A stretch of DNA of 64,000 nt from Myxococcus stipitatus (lineage in GTDB: Bacteria; Myxococcota; Myxococcia; Myxococcales; Myxococcaceae), in assembly GCF_021412625.1 (NCBI RefSeq), contig NZ_JAKCFI010000006.1:372001-436000 (forward strand), in the 5' to 3' direction. The translations under genes and the position numbers were made by a program. A model generated the notes under the pieces. The model was given only the letters and a program-made list of their open reading frames with translations, was not told where the DNA came from and ran no database searches. How positions within the stretch are numbered: position 1 is the first letter of the stretch; each line of letters begins with the position of its first letter. Positions 18,813-25,863 of this stretch are shown here, in pieces.

Positions 18813-19368
18813 GACGCTTCCCCCTGGCCGACCGGGCCACCTTCGCTCGCGCGCGCGTGCGCGACGGCGCGGGCTCGTCCTCGAAGAACAGCGGCGCCTC
18901 GTTCCCGTCGAGCCCCAGCTGCGTCACCAGCGTCCCGAGCCCCCGCGCGAGCCCCTCGCGGACCTCCGGCTCCAGCTTCCGCAACCCGTCGATGAGGCGC
19001 GTCTGCGCCATGGCGGGAGCCTCGCGCAGCAGCGCGCGCCCCGCCGGGGACAGCGCGACCTCCACCCGGCGACCGTCCTCCGGCGACGGGCGGCGGGTGA
19101 CCAGCTCCCGCTCCTGCAGCCGCGCCACCACCACCGACACGCTGCTCTGGTGGGTGAGCGTCCGCTCCGCCAGGGCGTTGATGGAGCACGGCCCCGCCTC
19201 CGCCAGCTGCTGCAACACGAAGAGCTGCGCGCCGCTGATGCCCACCAGCCGCTCCGACGCCCGAGCGGACACGCGCAGCAACCGGACGACCCGACGGATT
19301 CCATCCATGACCTCGCGCACGTCGTCCGTCTCCGACGGGGCGGTCCGTCGATTTATATGGGAGCCCAT
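18799..19368 (-). CDS. MarR family transcriptional regulator
   Basis: A 189-residue winged-helix regulator: INALAERTLTHQSSVSVVVARL is the recognition helix region and SPEDGRRVEVALS the wing. The C-terminus is basic (RTRARAKVARSARGKR), unusual for MarR and possibly an extra DNA contact. It is first in an operon with the ClC transporter (14-base overlap) and DUF2156 genes, and probably represses it. A 30-base imperfect palindrome spans its own start codon. Confidence 0.9.
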   Translation of the reverse strand: MGSHINRRTAPSETDDVREVMDGIRRVVRLLRVSARASERLVGISGAQLFVLQQLAEAGPCSINALAERTLTHQSSVSVVVARLQERELVTRRPSPEDGRRVEVALSPAGRALLREAPAMAQTRLIDGLRKLEPEVREGLARGLGTLVTQLGLDGNEAPLFFEDEPAPSRTRARAKVARSARGKRHGAA

Positions 19369-19377
19369 TGATTTCGA
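19348..19377. promoter_or_regulatory. Candidate MarR operator spanning the start codon
   Basis: TCGATTTATATGGG (19348-19361) and CCCATTGATTTCGA (19364-19377) form an inverted repeat with 10 of 14 matching positions around a two-base centre. It is an AT-rich island covering the MarR start codon (19366-19368), which suits autorepression. Inferred from symmetry and position only. Confidence 0.4.
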
Positions 19378-19646
19378 CTGAAACTACGTGCCCGCCGGGA
19401 AGCGCGCAACGTGAAACACCGCGAGGTGACTCCGGGCGGACACCCTCCCGCTCGCCCGGCGGCTCGCCTCGGTCTGATACATGCGAGCGTGTCAACCTCC
19501 ACCCATCTTCCGCGCCCCCCTCGGGAGCCGCCATCATCCGGGGCCTCACGCCGACCGCGCGGTGGACCGTCGACAGTCGCGCGGCCGGGTCGCCACGCCC
19601 CGTGTCATCACGAATCAGACACGGGCCACACCCCAGGAGCCCCTGC

Positions 19647-20378
19647 TTGTCACAACCCAGACACCCCGGCACGCGAGGTCGCGGCAGGTTCACCCTGCCG
19701 TGCGTCCTCGCGGCGCTGCTGTCTCCCGCGCTCGCCTCCGCCGACGACTCACCGGGCGTGCGCACCAACACCGCGCGCCTGCTGGGCACCGACGCGGCGG
19801 AGGTCATCGACGCGCCCGTGCTCGGCCTCCAGCGCGCGGCGCTGCCCTTGTTCGCGGGGCTGGTGGTGGACACGTCGCTGTACGCGGACGCGCTCCTCGC
19901 GCCCAACCTCGGGCTGCGCTGGGCCAAGGCCCTCGGGCCACACCGCATCGTGCTCGGCGCGCGCTACACGCACTTCGTCGGCGCGTCCGTGTATTCGGAC
20001 ATCGTGGAGTCGGAGGAGCCCTCCATCACGCGCTTCGAGCCGGAGCTGAGCGGCCCCTCGTTCTACGGAGTCTACGGCCTGTCGCTCGGGCGGTTCCTGC
20101 TCCAGGCGGAGGCCCGCTACGCGCATTACACGTCGGACTACCTGTCCTTCACGGCGGGGGCCGCCCTCCGCTTCGCGGGGAACTGGTCCTTCGTCGGCGA
20201 GGCGGGCGTGCGCGTCGAGGGGGGGACGGCCGCGCGCTTCGGCGCGGGCATCCGCTACGGCGGCGAGCACCTCGGCCTCGGCGTGGGCGCCACGTACGTG
20301 GACCTGAGCGACCCGGCCGTCCCTGGCGAGAAGCTCGCCGTCCTCCCTGTCCTCGACCTCTCCTGGACCTTCCGATGA
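19647..20378 (+). CDS. Outer-membrane beta-barrel-like protein
   Basis: A 243-residue secreted protein. After a signal peptide (FTLPCVLAALLSPALASA) it shows alternating amphipathic strands with aromatic ends (GPHRIVLGARYTHFVGAS, FLLQAEARYAHYTSDYLSF) and ends in an aromatic-Arg pair (LSWTFR), as in small outer-membrane barrels. TTG 19647 was chosen because AGGAG lies seven bases upstream and it starts directly before the signal peptide; no ATG or GTG fits. The next gene overlaps its stop as ATGA, so the two are a pair. Function unknown. Confidence 0.72.
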   Translation: MSQPRHPGTRGRGRFTLPCVLAALLSPALASADDSPGVRTNTARLLGTDAAEVIDAPVLGLQRAALPLFAGLVVDTSLYADALLAPNLGLRWAKALGPHRIVLGARYTHFVGASVYSDIVESEEPSITRFEPELSGPSFYGVYGLSLGRFLLQAEARYAHYTSDYLSFTAGAALRFAGNWSFVGEAGVRVEGGTAARFGAGIRYGGEHLGLGVGATYVDLSDPAVPGEKLAVLPVLDLSWTFR

Positions 20379-20965
20379 AGACCCGAGTTCTGTTCGTCAC
20401 CTGCTGTCTGTTCCTGCTGGCGTCCTGCTCGGCGGAGATCTCCATCGAGACCGAGCCCTTCGACCTGAGGGTGCCCGCCACCTCGCTGCTCCAGCCCGTC
20501 TACGCGGAGGTGGCCCTCGACCTGCCGCAGGAGTCGGTGAACACGCAGGACCTGGACATCGTGGTGGAGCAGGTGGCCGCCACGCTCACCGTCGTGAACC
20601 CGTCCTCGTCGCTGACGCTGCGCACCTCCATGCGGCTGTCCTTCACGGGGCAAGCCACGCCGGACGACCCGGTCTTCTACACCGACCTGAACCTGCCCGC
20701 GTACTACGCGCAGGCGGCCGAGATTCTCCCCGCCCGGGACTTCGCGCCCACCACGAGCACGCCGCTGCGCCTCGACTCGCCCGCGCTGAAGCAGGCCGTG
20801 GGTCGCCGCCGTGTCTGGTTCATCGTCAGCAACACGGCGATGCGCGGAGGGCTGACGCCGCCCCAGCTCCCGGTGGAGCTCCGCCTCGAGGACATCGTCT
20901 TCCAGGCGCTCCTCACCAAGCCCTTCCCGGGGCTGGGCGGCGCGCTGGAGAACGGCGGGCTGTAG
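20375..20965 (+). CDS. Hypothetical lipoprotein paired with upstream barrel-like protein
   Basis: A 196-residue protein with a lipobox (LFLLASCSAEIS), so it is lipid-anchored. ATG 20375 overlaps the previous stop as ATGA, which indicates translational coupling and perhaps a complex with the outer-membrane-type protein. The mature part is rich in beta strands and has the segment LPQESVNTQDLDIVVEQVAATLTVVNP. I do not recognise a family. Confidence 0.8.
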   Translation: MKTRVLFVTCCLFLLASCSAEISIETEPFDLRVPATSLLQPVYAEVALDLPQESVNTQDLDIVVEQVAATLTVVNPSSSLTLRTSMRLSFTGQATPDDPVFYTDLNLPAYYAQAAEILPARDFAPTTSTPLRLDSPALKQAVGRRRVWFIVSNTAMRGGLTPPQLPVELRLEDIVFQALLTKPFPGLGGALENGGL

Positions 20966-20990
20966 CTGGCTTCCCCTCGGGCGGCGGGGC

Positions 20991-21908
20991 TCACCCCTCG
21001 CCGTCCGCGTCCTCGTCCGCGCCGTCCGTCGTCGCCGCGGGCGCGCGGCCCAGCAGCCGGTCGATGTCCGCGCGGGCCGTGTCCGCCTCGGGGCCGGTCA
21101 GCCGGCCCACGGAGGCGAGCTGGTCGACAATCCAGTGCGCGCGCTTCCACAGCGCCCGTGAACCCGAGGACGGCGAGCGCTTGCGAGGCGCGGGCAGCAT
21201 CGCGGCGAGGATGGCGCCCTGCGCGGGGGTGAGCTGGGAGGCGGACATGCCGAAGTGCTCGCGTGCTCCCGCCTCGATGCCATACACACCGCTCCCCCAC
21301 TCCACGACGTTGAGGTACAGCGCGAGGATGCGCTTCTTGGTGAGCGCCTCCTCCAACCGGTGGGCGAGCACCAGCTCCTTGGCCTTGCGCAGCAGGCTGC
21401 GGTCCGTGGACAGCCACAGGTTCTTCGCCAGCTGCTGGGTGATGGTGGAGGCGCCACGGCCCAGCTTCCCCTTCTCCCAGGCCTCAGCCACCGCCTTGCG
21501 CACCTCGTCCGTGTCCACGCCCTCGTGGAGGTAGAAGCCCGCGTCCTCCGACACCAGCACCGCCGCCACCGCGTGCCGGGAGATGGCGTTGAGCGAGACC
21601 CAGTGCTGGCGCCGTCGCGCCTTCCTCCCCGCCTCGCGGGCCTCCTCCGCGCGCTGGTCCATCAACGCCGTCGACTTCGGGTTCTCCTTCGCCAGCACCT
21701 CGGCTTCCGGAAGGCGGACGTACTCGACGATGCAGAGTCCGAGCGCCACCACCCCCAGCGCGAGCACGGCCCGGCGCCGCCAGCGCGGACGACGCGCGGG
21801 GACGCGTGCCGGCTCCACGACGCCAGGCAGCGCCTCCGGGGGACTCACGCCCGCCGCGTCAGCGGGCTTCGGCTCCGAGGGTGACGACTGCGCATCCGGG
21901 GTCGACAT
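20991..21908 (-). CDS. mtgA: Monofunctional peptidoglycan glycosyltransferase (GT51)
   Basis: A 305-residue enzyme that polymerises lipid II into glycan strands on the periplasmic face. One transmembrane helix (about 47-64) is followed by the GT51 domain: catalytic glutamate 121 in SEDAGFYLHEGVD, the GASTITQQLAKNLWLS motif and KKRILALYLNVVEWG. There is no transpeptidase domain, so it is monofunctional. The first 40 and last 20 residues are Pro/Ala- and Asp-rich extensions. Convergent with the lipoprotein gene ending at 20965. Confidence 0.93.
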   Translation of the reverse strand: MSTPDAQSSPSEPKPADAAGVSPPEALPGVVEPARVPARRPRWRRRAVLALGVVALGLCIVEYVRLPEAEVLAKENPKSTALMDQRAEEAREAGRKARRRQHWVSLNAISRHAVAAVLVSEDAGFYLHEGVDTDEVRKAVAEAWEKGKLGRGASTITQQLAKNLWLSTDRSLLRKAKELVLAHRLEEALTKKRILALYLNVVEWGSGVYGIEAGAREHFGMSASQLTPAQGAILAAMLPAPRKRSPSSGSRALWKRAHWIVDQLASVGRLTGPEADTARADIDRLLGRAPAATTDGADEDADGEG

Positions 21909-21965
21909 CCCGGCGGTGCATAGCGCCTCCGGCTCCCGCCGTCACGTCCCCGGCGGGGCCACCGC

Positions 21966-22616
21966 TCACCGTCCGGACCCGCGAGGCGCGGCCCCCCACC
22001 GCTCGTCCACGGAGGCGAACCCGGCCACCAGCTCACCGGCCAGGTAGCCTCGGTGGCGTTTGTCGCGGCGGCGAATCCAGTCGTTGAGCACACGGCCGCG
22101 CGCGTCCGTCCGAGCGTCCGGTCGGGCGAGGTTGAGGCGGCCGCGCTTCACCCCGCCTCCGGCGCGGTGGACGAAGGTCACCGTGCCATCCGCGCCCACC
22201 CGCTCGACGATGCCGATGTGCGTGAGCCCGTCGTTGCGGCGCCCGTCCTTGTTCCGGTCCACCGTCTCCCGGAAGAACACCAGGTCCCCTGGCGTCGGCG
22301 CCGACCGGAGCGAGCCCAGCGCATCCGCCTTCCGGTAGATGGCCTTCACGCCGTTCTCTCCCGGCAGCGTGCGCTCCGGCATCAGGCTCAGCCCGGGCGC
22401 GCGGTACGCCAGCTGCGTCAACCCCGAGCAGTCGTCGTTCACGGACGTGCTCACCTTCGCGAGCGAGCCCAGCCCGACCCAGGCCTTCGCGCGCCACACG
22501 GCCCGCTGCGCCGCCGACGCGGTGGACCGCTTCGGCGTGCTCCGCTTCGCGGCGTCCGCCATGCCACCCCACAGCAGCAGCCCCACCACCACGCCCCACC
22601 ACGCTCCCCGCCCCAT
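21966..22616 (-). CDS. Secreted NlpC/P60-like cell-wall hydrolase
   Basis: A 216-residue exported protein with a papain-like amidase fold. The catalytic cysteine is in NDDCSGLTQLAY (Cys63) and the histidine in GLTHIGIVERV (His133). PTPGDLVFFRETVDRNKDGRRND between them is typical of NlpC/P60 or CHAP hydrolases that cut peptidoglycan stem peptides. The signal peptide MGRGAWWGVVVGLLLWGGMADA sets the start at 22616. An in-frame ATG at 22661 is possible and neither has a strong ribosome site. It lies 57 bases upstream of MtgA in the same direction, so both may act on the wall. Confidence 0.8.
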   Translation of the reverse strand: MGRGAWWGVVVGLLLWGGMADAAKRSTPKRSTASAAQRAVWRAKAWVGLGSLAKVSTSVNDDCSGLTQLAYRAPGLSLMPERTLPGENGVKAIYRKADALGSLRSAPTPGDLVFFRETVDRNKDGRRNDGLTHIGIVERVGADGTVTFVHRAGGGVKRGRLNLARPDARTDARGRVLNDWIRRRDKRHRGYLAGELVAGFASVDERWGAAPRGSGR

Positions 22617-22894
22617 GCCGGAAGGCGAGAGCAACCGGCATGCCTCCCCGGCGGCGCGCATGACGTCCCGCCGTGGACACTCCCCGAGGGGCGCCGCGCC
22701 CTCATGCTGGGCAATCCATTTCCCACCGAGGTGGCCCCCGTCGTCCCATGAGAGACCCGAGTACCCATTCGCTGCCCAGCTCACGGCACGAACGGACGCG
22801 GAGCTCGGGAGGCGCTATCGAGCGACTCCGCACCGCATGAAGCCGATGGCGACGGCCCATGAGCCGAGCCCAGCCAGGGCGCGCCTTGTTGTCG

Positions 22895-23035
22895 TTACGC
22901 GTCCTCGGCCATGCCCTCGAGCTGGTCCTCCGCGATCTCGCGGTAGAGGGGCACGACTTCGACGGCGAGGACGGCTCGCATTTCCTTGCGGGCGCTGTCG
23001 ATGTTCCCGGCCTTCCTGTACCTGGGCTTGCTCAC
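22895..23035 (-). CDS. 46-residue hypothetical protein coupled to the histidine kinase
   Basis: A small gene. GTG 23035 overlaps the kinase stop as GTGA and the frame ends at TAA 22895-22897. The product starts MSKPRYRKAGNIDSARKEMR and continues with an acidic, probably helical tail (VVPLYREIAEDQLEGMAEDA). Codon choice is rich in G/C at third positions like real genes nearby. Basic N-terminal and acidic C-terminal halves suggest a small regulatory or adaptor protein (inference). I do not recognise a family. Confidence 0.55.
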   Translation of the reverse strand: MSKPRYRKAGNIDSARKEMRAVLAVEVVPLYREIAEDQLEGMAEDA

Positions 23036-25098
23036 GTCCCGGCGTGGGGTGGCGACAGCGCCTCCGTGCGCGACACCCGGGGCTCCACGGGCAGCTCCAG
23101 CACGAACGTGGCCCCCACGGAGTCCCCGTCCTCGACGTGGATCGCCCCGCCATGGGCCTCCACGATGCGCCGGACCAGGTACAAGCCCAGCCCCAGTCCA
23201 CCGTACTCGTGGACGGACACGGCGCGCTCGAACGGAGCGAAGATGCGGTCCATCGCCTCCGGAGGGATGCCGATGCCCCGGTCCCTCACGCTCAGCCGGG
23301 CGCGGGTCCCCACCTGGCTCAGCGACACGTCCACCTCCGAGCCCGCGCCGAACTTGAGGGCGTTCGCCAGCAGGTTGGACAGCGCCTGGTCCACGCGCCC
23401 CACGTCCAGCCAGCCGATGATGGGCCGCGTCGACGTCGACAGCTCCAGCTGAGTGCCGACACGCGCCGCCTCCGGCAGATGCCGGGCGACGACGCCCCGC
23501 ACGAGCGAGACCATGTCCACCCGCTCGCGGCGCAGCTCCAGCTCTCCGGACTTGAAGACGCCGACGTCCAGCACGTTCTCCACCAGGCGCGTCAGCCGCC
23601 GCACCTGCCGGAGGATGGCGTCCATGTTCCCGTCACGCTCGACGTCCCGTGAGCGGGCCAACATCGCCTGGATGCGCAGGGTGAGGGTGGCCAGCGGGGT
23701 GCGCAGCTCGTGCGCCGCCACGGCGATGAAGTCCTCGCGCACCGCCACCGCCGCGCGCGCCTCGTCCAGGAGCTCCGCGTTCTCCAGCGCCATCGAGCAG
23801 CGCCTCGACAGGTCCTCCGCCAGGACCTCGTCTGGGAGCCCCGCGACCCGCCCCTCCTCGGACATCGTCAACGCCAGCGCGCCCACCACCCGTCCGCGCA
23901 TCCGCATCGGCGCGAGCACCCCGGAGCCCGCGGACCCACGCCAGACCCTCGTGCCCTCCGGCACCGGCGGAAAGTGTCCGCGCAGGCCCCGCTCACTCGA
24001 CGGGCCCCAACCCGACGCGGCCACGCGCTCCAGCACGCCATCCCTCCGCGTGAGCCAGATGGCGGCGCCCGACGCGAACTCCGGCACGAGCAGCTCCGTC
24101 ACGTGGGGGAGCGTGACGCTCCAGTCCGGACTCTCGGCGAGCACCTCGCCCGCGCGGGCCAGCACCCGCTGCGCCGCCTCCGCGCGCCGCCGCTCCGCCA
24201 CCACCGCGGACACCGTCAGCGCCGACAGGCCGAGCACCGCCATGAACACCTGCATGGACAACACCCGCTCCGCCTCCGGCACCTGCAACACACCGAAGGG
24301 CCCATGCCCCAGCCGGGTGAACTCCACCGCCATCGCGCTCATCACCGCCGACGCGCTCGTCGCGCCGCGTCCACCCAGCCTCAAGGCCGCGACGAGGACC
24401 AACGGGAAGGCCGCGTAGGGCAGCGTGGTGGTGAGGGCCGCGGAGCCCGGCCCATCGTCGGTGCGGAAGATGACGAAGCCCACGAGCGCCACCAGCACCA
24501 GGAGCCCCCACAGCTCCAGCGACCTCCGGGGCCTCGGGGACCGTCCCTCCACCGGCCACCACGTCAGCACCAGCGGCGCCACCAGCAACGTGCCCAGCAC
24601 GTCGCTCAGCCACCACACCTCCCACTCGTGCGCGAACGAGGGCGTGGAGTCCAGCCACACCTTCGCGGCGAGCGCCCCCAGCGTGGCGCTCGGCAGCGCG
24701 GCCACCAACGCCCCGAACACGAGCAGCCCCAGGACGTCCCGCACACGATGGAAGCGCATCGAGGACCCCAGCCAACGCCGCATCAGGGTCGCGCCCAGCA
24801 GCGTGCGCAGCGCGTTGCCCACCGACCAGACCGTCGCCACCTCCCAGGGGAACCCCTGCGACCCCACGGAGACCAGGTCCGTGAGGAACACCGCCAACAG
24901 CAGCGCGGGCCACATCCGCGTGGGCGAGCGCAGGAAGAAGGCCAGGGTCAGCCCCGCCGGCAGCCAGAGGATGGCGCTGCTCAGCGGCGGGAACACGAAG
25001 TGCGAGCTGACGACCTTCAGCACCTCGAAGGCCACCGCCAGCAGCACCGCGCGCTCCCAGCCGGCCCGCCTCAACGAGAGTGGCATCCAGACCCCCAT
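23032..25098 (-). CDS. MASE1-GAF sensor histidine kinase
   Basis: A 688-residue membrane kinase. About eight N-terminal hydrophobic segments match MASE1 (SSAILWLPAGLTLAFFLRSP), then a coiled region and a GAF-like domain. The kinase core follows: phospho-acceptor His near residue 462 in AAHELRTPLATL, N box LLANALKFG, G1 DRGIGIP, F box FAPFERA and G2 GLGLGLY. No receiver domain and no adjacent response regulator, so it is an orphan by location. The start is uncertain; ATG 25098 (MGVW) or ATG 25086 (MPLS) are both possible. The stop overlaps the small gene at 23035. Confidence 0.93.
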   Translation of the reverse strand: MGVWMPLSLRRAGWERAVLLAVAFEVLKVVSSHFVFPPLSSAILWLPAGLTLAFFLRSPTRMWPALLLAVFLTDLVSVGSQGFPWEVATVWSVGNALRTLLGATLMRRWLGSSMRFHRVRDVLGLLVFGALVAALPSATLGALAAKVWLDSTPSFAHEWEVWWLSDVLGTLLVAPLVLTWWPVEGRSPRPRRSLELWGLLVLVALVGFVIFRTDDGPGSAALTTTLPYAAFPLVLVAALRLGGRGATSASAVMSAMAVEFTRLGHGPFGVLQVPEAERVLSMQVFMAVLGLSALTVSAVVAERRRAEAAQRVLARAGEVLAESPDWSVTLPHVTELLVPEFASGAAIWLTRRDGVLERVAASGWGPSSERGLRGHFPPVPEGTRVWRGSAGSGVLAPMRMRGRVVGALALTMSEEGRVAGLPDEVLAEDLSRRCSMALENAELLDEARAAVAVREDFIAVAAHELRTPLATLTLRIQAMLARSRDVERDGNMDAILRQVRRLTRLVENVLDVGVFKSGELELRRERVDMVSLVRGVVARHLPEAARVGTQLELSTSTRPIIGWLDVGRVDQALSNLLANALKFGAGSEVDVSLSQVGTRARLSVRDRGIGIPPEAMDRIFAPFERAVSVHEYGGLGLGLYLVRRIVEAHGGAIHVEDGDSVGATFVLELPVEPRVSRTEALSPPHAGT

Positions 25099-25229
25099 TC
25101 GCAAGGTAAACAACCCGGACGCCCCCTGGACGCCGCGAGGCGGCCGGACCCGCGAGCGCACGCCGGCGCGCCGCGCCCCATGAAGGGAGCCGGGCGGACC
25201 GGAGGCTCCGCCGGTAGAGTGGTCTCGCC

Positions 25230-25850
25230 GTGGCGCCCTTCGCCTACTACGACCAGCTCCCCGCCGAGCAGCAGCGCGTCTACCGGATGAGCGACACCCT
25301 GCCCGTCCCCCACCTGAGGCAGCCCGCCCTGCCGCGCTTCTACGTGGGCGCGCTCCGGGAGGCCCTGCTGTCGGGCGAGCGCCCCGCGCTGGAGCGGGCC
25401 ACCACGCGGCTGGCGGACGCGCTGTGCGCCCAGCTCGGCGTCAGCGCGCCCCGGGTGGAGGTGCTCGGGGTCCGCCCCACCGACGCGGCCGAGAGCGAGC
25501 TGCACGGCCTCTACCGATGGGAGCCCGGCCAGCGCCCGCGCATCCAGGTGTGGATGCGCACCGCGAAGCGCGCCCGGGTCGTGGCCTTCCGCACGTACCT
25601 GCGGACCTTCCTCCACGAGCTGTGTCACCACCTGGACTTCCGGCTGCTGGAGCTGACGTGTTCGTTCCACACGGAGGGCTTCTTCCGACGCGAGTCGGGG
25701 CTCCTCGCCCAGCTGTTGTCCCCGGCCCCCCCGGAGGAGGGGCCCTCCCCCTCGTGGCAAGGGTGTGGCGGCGGACACCCCACCCGGGAGAAGACGGGTT
25801 TCTTGCATCCTGGACACAGAAGTGGGAGCGCCCGGCGGAGACGGGGCTAG
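25230..25850 (+). CDS. HExxH-motif putative metalloprotein
   Basis: A 206-residue protein with HELCHHLD at residues 129-136, a zinc-peptidase-type helix within FLHELCHHLDFRLLELTCSFHTEGFF; a later histidine or glutamate there could be the third ligand. No signal peptide is visible, so it is probably cytoplasmic. GTG 25230 is the frame start. The last ~40 residues are low-complexity (Gly/Arg/Ser-rich). Its stop is 14 bases before the M1 aminopeptidase start, so the two are probably co-transcribed. Peptidase activity is inferred from the motif only. Confidence 0.75.
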   Translation: MAPFAYYDQLPAEQQRVYRMSDTLPVPHLRQPALPRFYVGALREALLSGERPALERATTRLADALCAQLGVSAPRVEVLGVRPTDAAESELHGLYRWEPGQRPRIQVWMRTAKRARVVAFRTYLRTFLHELCHHLDFRLLELTCSFHTEGFFRRESGLLAQLLSPAPPEEGPSPSWQGCGGGHPTREKTGFLHPGHRSGSARRRRG

Positions 25851-25863
25851 ATTCCGCCTCCCT

